From positions 70,843,414 to 70,907,413 of the forward strand of contig CP141126.1 of assembly GCA_035236585.1 (NCBI GenBank): 64,000 nt of DNA, read 5' to 3'. The position numbers and the translations under genes were made by a program. Shown here piece after piece: positions 11,100 to 23,292 of this stretch. Under the pieces are notes generated by a model that made no database searches, was not told the DNA's origin, and saw only the letters and a program-made list of their open reading frames with translations. The stretch comes from Warburgia ugandensis. Its lineage: Eukaryota > Streptophyta > Magnoliopsida > Canellales > Canellaceae. Every line of letters begins with the position of its first letter. Within the stretch, counting starts at the first letter, position 1.

Positions 11100-11806
11100 T
11101 CAACTCGACCTTGAGTCAGTCAAATGCTTTCTTACAATCCTCATTAAAATAAAAAATGGCCTTCTTTGTAAGTAAATTATAGAGGGGCTTGGAAATTTCA
11201 CTAAAATCCTTGATAAAGCAGCTGTAAAAGCTAGCATGTGCTAAAAGGGAGTGAATTTCTTTCACCATCCTGGGTGGAGGGAGGTTGGATATTAAATTTA
11301 ATTTTGCTTATCAAGTTCTATCCCATTGGGTCATATTATGTGCCCTAAAACTATCCTACTTTGTGCCATAAAATGGCACTTTTCCCAATTTAAAATAAGA
11401 ATTTTCTCCTGACACCTTACAAGAACTAACTTTATTTGGTGCATGCACTCATGAAATGATGACCCAAATATTGAGAAGTCATCCATAAACACCTCAAAAA
11501 ACCATTCTACCATATTAGACAAAATGCTCAACATACTACTTTGAAATGTAGCTGGAGCATTCCAAAGCCCAAAAGGCATACATCAATAAGCGAAGGTTCC
11601 AAAAGGGCAGGTGAAGGTGGTCTTCTCCTGATTCTCTGGTGGTATGGGAATCTACTTATAACTGGAATATCTATCAAGACACTAATAATAACTATATCTG
11701 GCTAATCTGGCATTTGATCAATGATGGGCAGAGAAAAGTGGTCTTTCCTCACAACCACGTTCAACTTTCCATAGTTAATGCAAACTCTCCACCCTGTGGT
11801 CATGCG
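11100..11806 (-). pseudogene. H1 reverse transcriptase, palm to thumb part, decayed
   Basis: On the minus strand, from 11806 leftward: a TTGWRVC...RKDHFSLPIIDQM segment (fingers/palm), a frameshifted middle, then from 11579 MPFGLWNAPATFQ, FMDDFSIFGSS at about 11461-11495 (catalytic Asp pair in FMDD form), a NWEKCHF block and LGHII. At 11100-11330 the RNase H connection follows in broken frames (KEIHSLL, FYSCFIKDFSEI). The right edge at 11806 is cut by solo LTR C; the remaining N-terminal part lies at 22413-22804. These motifs place the element in the Athila lineage. Confidence 0.85.
11802..11806. repeat. Target-site duplication, left of C (ATGCG)
   Basis: ATGCG before the first TG of C, repeated exactly at 22413-22417. 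Discounting C and one copy, the H1 reverse transcriptase reading frame continues across the point. Confidence 0.9.
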
Positions 11807-13120
11807 TGTGACACTTCAAGTTTTTCCTAAAACACTTTTGCATTTATTTTGGAAAGGTGGGGCACCAATATTTTTAAAAATTCAAAAATAGCGAAAAGCA
11901 TGTTCTTTGAAATTCATTTTTCCAAAAACCCAAATGTCACCTCAACTTCCATACTATACATAATATAGTTTTTATAGAAGATAGACATAGATTTTATGAA
12001 ACAGCAGGACCCATTCAGTGGTTCACATACACAACCCCTATAATTATTATACTAAATGTCCAAGTAGCATAATGCAAATAACTAACTACACAATACAAAA
12101 ACTTTAACAAAATATATACCTGAGCGTAGAAGTATGACTGTTGAACTCCTCTTCCTTGTGTATGTCTTCTCCTGTCTGTTTATATCTGAGATTTGTAAAC
12201 ATAAAGCATTTACAATATCTCTACAAGCTATGCTTGGTAGGGGAGAGTTAAGAAAACATGTTAATTGCATATGAATTAAGAATTGTACATCAATTAAAAT
12301 ATTCAATTTCATCATAATGCTTATATGGGATGAAGTTTACAACTTAGTTCATAATTAAATAATTTCATTAATAATTCAATTATCTACAAGCCATTGATAA
12401 AGTAGCTATTTATAATTCTTCTTCTTCATATGAATATAATAATCACATGTTAGAGATTACACTTTTCATGATATATTTAATATATATAATTCAATTTTAT
12501 TTTAAATATTTATCTTTATCATTTTTTATATGATACCATACTCCAATGCTATGAACCATACTCTACATAATATATCTACCCATTCACTTCCCCATATGAA
12601 AACTTTTATGAAACTATGCCCTCCAACATATACATATAAGACTATATCATATGTATTAAAATCGTTAAAAGCTATACAAAATTATGAACATAGTCCATAG
12701 GTTTTATAACCTACATTCCTAGACCTATACTGGGTCTCAAAATCATACCCCTTCCATACGGGGTTTATAATACTCCAGCCGCTACTGGTAACATCATAAA
12801 ACGCATCTCATCATGCCATCATCATATAAGGCATCTCATCGTGCCATCATACACGCACTATAGTGCATCAAATACAAGGACTACTATGCTACAGTCTTAT
12901 CCATACTAGCATGCTCGAATAACTACTTTCATACTCCACAAATACCAAGTGTAGAAAATCATCTACATCACGTCTATATGGGTATATATACCGTCATAGT
13001 AGTGATCTTTCCATATTGGCCCACCCAACATTTTGCCCCTCTTTGGGCACGGTATCATCAAATATATCACATTTTAGAGAGCGGGTGTCCAAACCCTACT
13101 ACTCTCCTAGCATAGCATCC
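11807..13120 (-). other. C LTR, 3' (U5) part
   Basis: AT-rich noncoding sequence left of B. No gene seen. It contains short repeated phrases such as gcatctcatc-tgccatcat near 12800-12850. Its left end GTGTCACA (read on the minus strand) matches the terminal GTGACA of the related LTRs. Confidence 0.55.
13116..13120. repeat. Target-site duplication, left of B (CATCC)
   Basis: CATCC before the TG of B; exact copy at 19541-19545. Confidence 0.9.
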
Positions 13121-13850
13121 TGTAATGACTCCAATTTTGTAATATTAAAATTCCAAGTTTAGCAATGAGAAGTTCAGTTGTAAAGAAAAGGGCATTTTGG
13201 TCATTTCACTAGTTTCCTTAACTAAACCCAGGAATTTGGTCCTAAAAGTAGTGCTAATAGATGCGTCTCTGAAAAAGTAATCCAACGAGACCAAAATCAC
13301 CCAAAACGGAGTTAAAATGAGCAAGATATGGCCCTTTGAAGTTCAGGGGCAAAATTATAAATATCACAAAAACGACTTAACCTGAAAAACACAGGTGCCC
13401 GTTTTGATACGGGCACCCTTCATCTTCAACCTCCTAGAGGTTTCATTCTGGAGGTTTCTCCACCGCCATTCAAAGGCGGTTAGAACCCCTCCAGAACCCT
13501 CTTTAAAAGCCCTATAAATAGAGCTCTTGGGTGCCTCTAATGGCAGCCCAAAACCTTGGAGAAAACCCATCGCGAAGCAGTGACCAAGAGGGGAAAACGT
13601 GGAGAGAAAACCAGCCATGAAGCAGGTATGCTCAAAAACTCCCCAAACCCATCTCACCCATAGTCCTAGGCTCAATTCCCCTAAGTTTTTGCATGAAAAA
13701 CCATGCAAAACGGAGCCTGGGAGAGCCACCAAGGACCCTGGAACGTCCCCAGGGCTGCACTGGTTCGACAGGGTCAATCCAGGGTGACCTGAGGACGACC
13801 CAGGTCTCTAACGGGTGGGACGATCCAATAGGAACGTCCCACGTCGACCT
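13121..13850 (+). repeat. Left LTR of B, truncated
   Basis: Matches the right LTR (16922 onward) to the phrase gtcccacgtcgacct, then jumps into pol. It lacks a 34-bp hairpin present at 17245-17278 (see findings). TATAAATA lies at 13513-13520. Confidence 0.92.
13513..13520 (+). promoter_or_regulatory. TATA box of B left LTR
   Basis: TATAAATA in agccctataaatagagctc, a good plant TATA context, repeated in the right LTR at 17347-17354. Confidence 0.7.
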
Positions 13851-14257
13851 AATGGAGACACTTTCACCCTCCAAGGAAGAAAGGATTATTCTGGAGTGTG
13901 TGTTATTTCTTCCATGAAAGCGAATAAACACATTGCTCAAGGATGCCCCTTCTTCTTAGCCAAGATTGAATCTGTCGAGAATCTCCAACCAAAGCTAAAG
14001 GATGTCGAGGTTGTCCGAGAATTTCCTGACGTGTTCCCTGAGGACTTACCTGGTCTACCTCCACTAAGGAAAATTGAGTTCATCATTGACCTTATACCCG
14101 GTACTTCCCCCATTTCCAAAGCTCCTTACCGAATGGCTCCTGCAGAATTAAGAGAACTGAAGACCCAGTTACAGGAACTACTTGACAAAGGGTTCATACG
14201 ACCTAGCGTGTCTCCATGGGGAGCTCCAATCCTTTTTTTTAGAAAAAGGATGGCTCC
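13851..14257 (+). pseudogene. B pol: end of protease linker and start of reverse transcriptase
   Basis: From about 13912 the frame reads KANKHIAQGCPFFLAKIES, then VVREFPDVFPEDLPGLPP, PISKAPYRMAPAELREL and GFIRPSVSPWGAPIL, the linker and finger region of Tekay reverse transcriptase. At about 14230-14245, in a T-run, the frame shifts by one base, and the next frame picks up at KKDGSMR. The protease domain proper is gone with the 5' deletion. The long frame starting at 13815 begins inside the LTR, so that start has no meaning. Confidence 0.85.
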
Positions 14258-15610
14258 ATGAGATTGTGCGTAGACTATCGGATGCTGAATAGGGTCACCA
14301 TTAAAAATAAGTACCCTCTTCCCCGAATTGATGATCTTTTTGATCAACTTCAGTCAGCTAGAGTCTTCTCTAAGATTGATCTACAATCAGGGTACCATCA
14401 ACTTCGAGTTAGAGAAGAAGATATCCCCAAGACAGCCTTTAGGACTCGATACGGCCATTATGAATTCAGAGTGATGTCCTTTGGTTTGACTAATGCTCCA
14501 GCCGCGTTCATGGACCTCATGAATAGGGTGTTCAAGGAGTACTTAGATAAATTCATCATAGTGTTTGTGGATGATATCTTAATATATTCTGAAACTCCTG
14601 AAGACCATATGGAACATCTAAGGATAACATTAAGCACCCTACGAGCACACAAGCTATATGCAAAATTCAGTAAGTGTGAGTTTTGGCTGGAAAAGGTTAA
14701 TTTCTTAGGACACATAATTTCTCAAGATGGCATAGCAGTTGACCCTACTAAGGTCAAATCAGTACAGAACTGGGAAAGACCTAAGACAGTCACAGAAATA
14801 AGAAGCTTCTTAGGACTTGCCGGATATTACAGGAGATTCATCGAAGGTATTTCACAAATGGCTTTACCTCTAACTAAGCTAACCAGGAAAGACACAAGAT
14901 TTGAATGGACTGATAAATGTGAGGAAAGCTTCCAAGAACTAAAAAGAAGGTTGACTACTGCACCTGTCCTTACCTTACCTTCAGGAAGTGGCGGATTTGA
15001 GATATATAGCGATGCCTCACAACAAGGGCTAGGCTACGTACTTATGCAACATGGGAAGGTGATCGCTTATGCTTCTCGACAACTCAAGAAGCATGAAGTC
15101 AATTACCCAACCCATGACTTGGAATTAGTAGCCATAGTCTTTGCCTTGCGAATATGGAGACATTATTTATATGGGGAAAAGTTTGAAGTTTTTACAAATC
15201 ACAAGAGTCTTAAATATATCTTTTCCCAACAAGACTTAAACATGCGACAAAGAAGATGGATGGAATACTTAAAAGACTATGACTTCTCCATTCATTATCA
15301 CCCTGGAAAAGCTAATGTGGTAGCTGATGCATTAAGCAGAAAAACCCAAGGGATGTGTGCGAGTTTATTAACTAAGAGATGGAAGCTACTACAAGAAGTA
15401 ATCACATGGAAACCAAACATAAGTAAGCACAAGATCATTATGGCAGGTCTAACAATCAAATCGGCTATTAATGAAAAAGTTAAGCAAGAACAGAAAGGAG
15501 ATCCAGATATGCAAGCTTTCATAGGGAAACCAGGGTTTACAAAAAGGGAAGATGGTAGCATTTACATGCAAGGAAGATTAGTGGTACCAGCTAATGAAGA
15601 GTTAAGATAA
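14258..15610 (+). pseudogene. B pol: reverse transcriptase and RNase H
   Basis: This 450-codon open frame copies RNA into DNA and removes the RNA. Reverse transcriptase: [41 protein letters not shown] (first catalytic Asp), [28 protein letters not shown] (catalytic pair), then LGHIISQDG and [13 protein letters not shown]. RNase [17 protein letters not shown] (Asp), [12 protein letters not shown] (Glu), [11 protein letters not shown] (Asn in place of the usual Asp of T-D-H-K-SL), and [15 protein letters not shown] at the end. It finishes at TAA 15608-15610 just before the integrase zinc region in the same frame. The apparent start Met lies inside the domain; the true frame entered from the left before the frameshift. 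Confidence 0.93.
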
Positions 15611-15863
15611 GAAATCTTAAAAGAGGCTCATCGGTCCAAGTATACAATACACCCAGGAGGGACTAAGATGTATCAAGACGTAAAGAAATAATATTGGTGG
15701 GATGGTATGAAAAGAGACATAGGGGAATTTGTGGCAAAGTGTTTAACATGTCAACAAGTAAAGGCTGAACATCAAAGACCTGCGGGATTGTTACAACCCC
15801 TTGAGGTACCCGAATGGAAATGGGACCATATCACAATGGACTTCATTGTAGGGCTACCAAGAC
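15611..15863 (+). pseudogene. B pol: integrase zinc-binding domain and first Asp
   Basis: In the frame of the preceding RNase H: EILKEAHRSKYTIHPGGTK (the His pair), a stop TAA at 15689-15691, then [20 protein letters not shown] and [10 protein letters not shown] (the Cys pair and linker), then [13 protein letters not shown] with the first catalytic Asp. At about 15860-15863 one base is missing, shifting into the frame that begins at 15814. HHCC spacing is normal for Ty3/gypsy. Confidence 0.88.
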
Positions 15864-16857
15864 CTCTAAGGGTCATGACATGATCTGGGTAATTGTTGAT
15901 AGATTAACTAAGACAGCCCATTTCCTTCCTATACGTCATACCCAATCCACTGACAGCCTATCTCAGCTATACATCAAAGAGATAGTAAGTCTACATGGTA
16001 TACCCCTTAGTATCACTTCAGATAGGGATAGCCGCTTCACTTCGCAACTCTGGAAGTCTGTCCAAAAATCCTTAGGATCTTCCTTGAACTATAGCACAGC
16101 CTTCCATCCACAGACCAATGGACAGTCAGAGTACACAATCCAGATAGTCGAAGATATGTTACGGACTTGTGCCCTTGATTGGAAGCAGAGTTGGGATGAA
16201 AACCTACCGCTAGTCGAGTTTGCATACAACAATAGCTTTCAGTCAAGCATTAGCATGGCTCCATACGAGGAGCTCTATGGGAGACCCTGTCGATCACCCA
16301 CCAGTTAGAGTGAAGTTGGAGAATCTGGGGTGCTCCAGTCCGAGCTGGTAGAGCAATGTGCCGAGAAGGTCAGACTCATAAGAAGCCGCCTCCTCACAGC
16401 TCAAAGCCACCAAAAGAGCTATGCTGATCGAAGGAGGAGACCATTGGAATTCGACATAGGAGAGCACGTTTTCCTGAAGATATCTCCCACTAAAGGAGTT
16501 ATGAGGTTCGATATCAAAGGCAAGCTTAGTCCGCGTTACATAGGACCTTTCGAAATCCTGGAGAAAGTGGGAAAAGTAGCCTACAGGATCACGCTACCCC
16601 CTCAACTATCTGAAGTGCATAACGTATTCCATATGTCTATGCTAAGGAGGTACGTACCTGACCCTGCTCATGTCATCGACCAAGTACCCATAGAGATGAC
16701 GGAGGATCTCAGATTAGAGACAAGACCAGTTGAGATTCGGGATCCTAAGAACAAGAAGCTGCGGAACAAGGACATACCCTTAGTCAAAGTTTTGTGGAGA
16801 AATGCGCACATGGAAGAAGAAACTTGGGAACCGGAGACAGAAATGCGAGAAAAGTAG
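15864..16857 (+). pseudogene. B pol: integrase core, GPF/Y module and chromodomain
   Basis: One frame with a single TAG at 16306-16308. Core: WVIVDRLTKTAHFLPI, then ITSDRDSRFTS (second catalytic Asp) and HPQTNGQSEYTIQIVEDML (catalytic Glu). After the stop: HQKSYADRRRRPLEFDIGE and the GPF/Y module (YIGPFEILEKVGKVAYRI), then LSEVHNVFHMSMLRRYVPD. The chromodomain follows: LRNKDIPLVKVLWRN and EEETWEPETEMREK, a Tekay-type ending. The chromodomain would tether integration to heterochromatin marks. TAG at 16306 separates core from C-terminus. The translation ends at 16857 with TAG. Confidence 0.93.
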
Positions 16858-16908
16858 CCCGAGATCTTTTGACTGTAAATAGTAGAATTTCGGGGGCAAA
16901 ATTCCCCT
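16858..16908 (+). other. B 3' untranslated segment
   Basis: Short spacer after the pol stop with the phrase gaatttcgggggcaaaattc, typical of the 3' end of Tekay elements. The same spacer, reversed, is what remains inside G (49036-49140). Confidence 0.8.
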
Positions 16909-16921
16909 AAGGGGGTAAGAA
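16909..16921 (+). other. Polypurine tract of B
   Basis: AAGGGGGTAAGAA immediately before the right LTR. Confidence 0.85.
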
Positions 16922-17250
16922 TGTAATGACTCCAATTTTGTAATATTAAAATTCCAAGTTTAGCAATGAGAAGTTCAATTGTAAAGAAAAGGGCATTTTG
17001 GTCATTTCACTAGTTGCCTTAACTAAACCCAGGAATTTGGTCCTAAAAGTGGTTCTAATAGATGCGTCTTGGAGAAAGGAATCCAACGAGACCAAAATCA
17101 CCCAAAACAGAGTTAAAATGAGCAAGATATGACCCTTGAAGTTCAGGGGCAAAATTATAAATATCACAAAAACGACTTAACCTGAAAAACACAGGTGCCC
17201 GTTTTGATACGGGCACCCTTCATCGTCAACCTCCTAGAGGTTTCTAGAAC

Positions 17251-17278
17251 GGCGGTGTTTCAAGAAGAAACCACCGCC
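17251..17278 (+). repeat. Hairpin in B right LTR, absent from left LTR
   Basis: GGCGGTGTTTC, a short loop AAGAA-type, then GAAACCACCGCC. The 34 bp at 17245-17278 that include it are exactly what is missing at 13444/13445. Confidence 0.8.
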
Positions 17279-17346
17279 ATTCTGGAGGTTTCTCCACCGC
17301 CATTCAAAGGCGGTTAGAACCCCTCCATAACCCTCTTTAAAAGCCC

Positions 17347-17354
17347 TATAAATA
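17347..17354 (+). promoter_or_regulatory. TATA box of B right LTR
   Basis: TATAAATA in the same context as 13513-13520. Confidence 0.7.
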
Positions 17355-18975
17355 GAGCTCTTGGGTGCCTCTAATGGTAGCCCAAAACCTTGGAGAAAAC
17401 CCATCATGGAGCAGTGACCAAGAGGGAAAAACATGGAGAGAAAACCAGCCACGAAGTAGGTATGCTCAAAAACTCCCCAAACCCATCTCACCCATAGTCC
17501 TAGGCTCAATTCCCCTAAGTTTTTGCATGAAAAACCATGCAAAACGGAGCCTGGGAGAGCCACCAAGGACCCTGGGACATCCCCAGGGCCGCACTGGTTC
17601 GACAGGGTCAAACCAGGGTGACCTGAGGACGACCCAGGTCTCTAACGGGAGGGACGATCCAATAGGAACGTCCCACGTCGACCTGCGTCGACATCCATTT
17701 GAAAAACCAAATGGGCGCATCCAGGGACGCCCCCGCTAAAGGGACAGACGGGCGGAGAAGTCACGCGCGCCTACAGATGAGCCCGCCGAGGTGCACACCG
17801 CAGACGCGCAGCGCCCTAGCATTCTGACTTTTTTGTCTTTAAGACTCTATGTACATACAATACTAAAACGCTTATAACTTGAGATCTAGAGCTCCGATTG
17901 AGGCGCTGCAAAAGGCGTTGTGTCCATATCGACAATGCGGACACATCCAAACCATAAAATCCCTAATCAAGGCCCAATCAAAGGAGGGAATGACCCTTAG
18001 AATAGGATGGTGGCGCGTGGCCACTAGAACTTTGGAAAACTGAGGATACCAAGGCCCAATTAGGACCTTAGGACACCCATAGGCATAGGGATGGACCCCT
18101 AATGCCTAAGTAATAAGACCCAACTGCTCTAAACCCATAAAAGATAGGTTAAACTAACCTTGAGTCCCCAAACCAAGTTCAGGAGCGTACGAGGACAAGA
18201 GGGTTAACGCGACCTAGCCAGGTAGGTGTTCTATCACTATTAGATTCTTTTAAAAGATCTATTATTGTTTTGAGAGCATATGTTATAAGTATATGACTTG
18301 TTTAGCATGATTTGATTGAGCATGCATATGATAGACGTTTTGTACATAGCCATGTTTCGAAATGATTGCATATACATTATGCACATATATAGGTTGCAAA
18401 CAAGTGCATACATTGCGTGATTTAAGTACTTGCAAAGATTGCATGTCCTTGAAGGTTGTCAAAAGTCACTGGAGTGCCGAGGGCCAGGCAGTTGTGAGGG
18501 ACCCAAAGAGGACAAGTTTTAAGAAGAGGTTTTGACTTCTTTAATCTTATGTGATTTGGGCAAGTAAGCCCGTGGGTGCTATGCCGAGGGGTCTGGGTTG
18601 GCCACCCGGCCTCTACCACTAATAGGTGGATGGGTACCATGCCCAAAAAGAGGCAAGTCCCTACGTCGACTGCATGTGGTACAGGGGGCTACCACTGGTG
18701 TCACAGCACTGGGTTGACGTGTCATAGGCCCCGTGGAGGCTATGACCGAGTGTCCTCAGGTACCCAGGGAGCACACGGCGAGGAGGTCGTGGGCATAGTG
18801 GACCCTATGGTTTAATGAGTTATGTGCATTTCATATAGCATGATATGAGGTTGGTCGACCATACCATACTAGAGGTCCATGAGTTGGACTCCATGAAGCA
18901 TCTATTGCATATCATGATGTCATCCTATATATATGATACTTTCAGTTTTGGATTATGTGATCTTTTAAGTCATGA

Positions 18976-19109
18976 GAATTTCAGTTGATTATGGATTCTT
19001 ATACTGATATTGAACTCGAGTATTCAAACATACGCATATTTTGAATTTCAGTTGATTATGGATTCTTATACTGATATTGAACTCGAGTATTCAAACATAG
19101 GCATGTTTT
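18976..19109 (+). repeat. 67-bp tandem duplication in B right LTR
   Basis: Two adjacent copies beginning gaatttcagttgattatgg, at 18976 and 19043, almost identical. A, D and G carry the equivalent stretch once. Confidence 0.9.
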
Positions 19110-19540
19110 GAATGAGCATATGATTTTGAAACATCTCATGCATTTATAAAACTAGTAGTGATAGGCTCCTACTGAGTATATTATATACTCACCCAATCCT
19201 CAACATTTTTCAGATACAAAGTAAATACTTAAGGGCAAGGGACATTTGTACTGGGAGACACAGGCTAAGTACAAGTAAGTAAACCCCTATCTTATCTTTC
19301 AATGTTACTTGATTGTAGTTACTCTCTAATAGCTGGGGCTGTGACTAACACTTTCTTGGGAACAATATTGATTTAAAACTTTGCCATGGCTAAATAGATT
19401 GAGAATGTGTTTTCACACTCGGGGTTTTTATGAAAGGTTGTTTTCCAAATGAAAAAGATTTTCATGCATTTCATATTTACAAAACAAGAGATCTCGCCTT
19501 TTTATCAACATTGCATCATATAAAAACCCAGGTCGTGACA

Positions 19541-19545
19541 CATCC
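19541..19545. repeat. Target-site duplication, right of B (CATCC)
   Basis: Exact match to 13116-13120. Confidence 0.9.
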
Positions 19546-20137
19546 CCAGGCCTATGCCTATCTAAAACAAAACTCTCAGGCCACCATGCCTAGATGTAAA
19601 ATAATAATATACAGGCATCTTGCTTATCTATTATATATATATTAATATCTCATCATAATCATAACATCCTCACTTATTAAGTGATCGCCCACTAAGATGT
19701 AATGTAAAATCCTTGACTCATACATCACATATGATGTAATGGTACCCATGTACCATAAATGTCTTTTTATCACAATAACATCTGTGATATTTTTAAGAAT
19801 AGATCGTGTGTATCCTTTAATACCATTCAATAGGCTTCAATTATAAGCATGTCATTCATGTAGCATTTCAAATCACAAATTTTCATCATTCACAAGTAAA
19901 CATTTTTCATCATCATATATCATATGAAATGAACAAATTTAAATGATATAATATCTATCATAAGAATAAGATCATGTTTAAAAACATGCATCTTACTATT
20001 AAGACATGCTTTCTTAATTCTCTACCTACCTCATGTGGCGAGTTCATCCATTTCCCACTAGCTAATCGATGACTTTTGCGAAGTCTCTAAGATCCGTGTT
20101 GATCTAGTCCTTGTTCTTCACCACTCTATTGAAACAT
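19546..20137 (-). other. C LTR between B and the captured gene
   Basis: AT-rich, no gene. On the minus strand, downstream of the captured gene, it contains GAGGTAGGTAG at about 20024-20034, the counterpart of the donor-like AG|GTAGGT of the A, B and D LTRs, but the following bases have diverged. Confidence 0.55.
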
Positions 20138-21480
<1,343 letters not shown>

Positions 21481-22412
21481 TCGACAACACAAAAAACCCA
21501 AAACTCCTCTTTCCTCCAGCATATATGGCTTTTGCGGAGAGCTTCTCCCTCTCCTTTCTCTCCTTTCCTCTCTTCTCCTTTCCTTCTCCTCCTTTCTTCT
21601 TTCTTACTCCTCCTTTCCTCTTCTTCTTCATCTCTTCGTCCCCCCATTGGGTTTGGGAAACAAACCAATGTCTGTTTTCCCTTTTCATTTAAGTGAGGGG
21701 GTACCGTTATCAAACCTGGCCCCCCCTTTTTTTATTTTAATTTGTTTTCTTTTTCTTGTAATTATTTTATATTAATTGTTAATCATAATGTTCATACTAT
21801 TTTAAACACCATGATACTAGTGAATGATGTTTTTCAACTCCATTGACTATCACATTCCAATTACAAGTCGGGCCCACTTAGTAAAATTACAAAAATACCC
21901 TTTTGTATGAAAATTACTGTTTATTTGTCCAACCTCCAATTTTAGCAAACTTAGAGTTGTTGAATTTGTATCGACATGTCAAATCCAGATTTTATAACTT
22001 CAATTTCATATTCTTAGTTTTTTTTATCTTTTAATTACCGTATTGCCCCTAACTTCGGAAGCCCATAACTTCTTCATCTGGACTTTGTTTTCAATGTTCT
22101 TTGGCTCGTTGGATTCTATTTTCTGAGTGCTATCTAATGGTTTTAGTTCCAAATTATACTTCTATAAAAATGTATACTCCTTGAAAACTCATAACCTGAT
22201 CGTGGAATAGTAAAATTTTGGGGTGAAATTCATCCGAACTCTGATTTCAGTGTTCTTGATGTCGTTGGACTCGATTTTTCAAATACATTCCAAATATTCA
22301 TGTTTCCATTCCAAATTTCATTTCTATATAAAAATTTATTTTCTCTAGGTCAAAATTCCAATTTCACATAATAACACCCAAAATAGTATTTACAAATTTT
22401 GGGGTTATTACA
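21481..22412 (-). other. C LTR, 5' (U3) part with promoter-like region
   Basis: Minus-strand U3. From 22412: TGTAATAACCCC, a TCCAACGACATC block (about 22265) and a second, similar TCCAACGAGCC block (about 22115), which looks like a duplicated regulatory block. Then AGAAGTTATGGGC (about 22070), and the GTTTGATAACGG hairpin (about 21710). A TATA-like TATATG lies at about 21523-21528. The CT-rich stretch at 21540-21640 opens several long overlapping frames that I judge accidental. Confidence 0.6.
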
Positions 22413-22417
22413 ATGCG
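22413..22417. repeat. Target-site duplication, right of C (ATGCG)
   Basis: Exact match to 11802-11806. Confidence 0.9.
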
Positions 22418-22804
22418 GGTGGGTACTATCTCATTATCCTCATTTTTTACTACCATGACCCCATATTTCTTAGTTACAACCTGAACGAAATTGACCCAAG
22501 GACTATCAGAGATAGGATATATAATGACAACATCTAAAAGCTTTAGGATTTCATCTTTGACCACATCCTTTAAATGGGGATTAATTCGTCTTTGAGTTTC
22601 TTTAGAAGGTTTTACATTTTCTTCTAAGTGTATCCTATGTATGCAGATGGATGGACTAATCCCTTTTATGTTTGATATTGTCCACCCTAGAGCAGTTTTA
22701 TGTTCCTTAAGGACATCTAAAAGCTTACCCTCATGTTCATTATCTAAATTTGATGCTCTTATCATAGGTAAGGTTTCATCTAGGCCTATGTATGAATATT
22801 TCAA
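22413..22804 (-). pseudogene. H1 reverse transcriptase, N-terminal part
   Basis: An open minus-strand frame (22804 downward; its last residues are LTR sequence of C) reads LLDVLKEHKTALGWTISNIKG, ICIHRIHLEENVKPS, QRRINPHLKDVVKDEILKLL and WVNFVQVVTKKYGVMVVKNE then NEIVPTR. This is the start of Athila reverse transcriptase, upstream of the palm. Directly at NEIVPTR the frame is cut by solo LTR C and resumes at 11806. Confidence 0.88.
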
Positions 22805-23292
22805 GTTGTCAGGAAAGGCTTTTAGGTCTAGAGATGGTGGTTGCTCTATCGAGGTTATTAGAACATATTTAGAAGGTGGAAGTGGTTACACATAAGGACC
22901 CATTTAGAGGTATCCATGATTGAAGCAGCCTCCAAAAGGTTGTCTATCTCCTCAATTGACTTGTCTATAACAAATTCTCCTTTAAAGCACATGAGGCAGG
23001 ACTCTAATGGGTCAGAAATAATAATGGTGGATGAATGTCATTAATTATACTCGATCAAATTGACATCGTAAGAATCATAGCAGTCTAAAAGTTATTGATT
23101 GGCATTAAAGACATTTAGCTTAACTTTCATGTTGCTGAATGGCAATTTCATTGCACCATTCCTAATGTTAATAATGGCATTGGACATTGCCAAAAATGGA
23201 CATCTAAGGATGATCAAAATCTGACTGTTGGGATCAGATGCAAGTTGCGTGTCCAGTACATTGAAATCAAGTGGGTTATAGAACTGGTCCAC
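22805..23292 (-). pseudogene. H1 protease to reverse transcriptase region, decayed
   Basis: Minus-strand pieces: FYNPLDFNVLDTQLASDPNS, ILIILRCPFLAMSNAIIN and GAMKLPFSNMKVKLNVFN (23292-23092). The ILIILRCPFLA stretch is the second protease landmark (usually ILGRPFLA; here Gly is lost). From 23090 to 22805 the pol linker continues in broken frames. Confidence 0.75.

Larger units (their letters stand above)
13121..19540 (+). mobile_element. B: Tekay (Del) chromovirus lacking gag and most of its 5' LTR
   Basis: 6420 bp with an exact CATCC duplication. Order: truncated left LTR (13121-13850), pol with reverse transcriptase, RNase H, integrase and chromodomain (13851-16857), polypurine tract, full right LTR (16922-19540). 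The rest of the left LTR, the primer site, gag and the start of protease are missing at one junction near 13850. Pol is the best preserved in the window but has two frameshifts and three in-frame stops. It lies inside solo LTR C and so is younger than C. Confidence 0.93.
16922..19540 (+). repeat. Right (3') LTR of B
   Basis: 2619 bp. Conserved U3 block near 17080-17150 (TCCAACGAG, CAAAACAGAG), GGTGCCCG-loop-CGGGCACC hairpin at about 17193-17216, GGCGGTG hairpin at 17251-17278, TATA box, GC-rich module about 17560-17830, donor-like arm at 18222-18243, a 67-bp tandem duplication (18976-19109), complementary arm at 19152-19172, acceptor-like TTTTTCAG ending 19213, terminal GTCGTGACA. Confidence 0.92.

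Noticed and set aside
13364-13940. Similar antisense frames here and at 17234-17720
   Set aside because: They recur only because both are the same LTR of B; promoters and pol run on the other strand.
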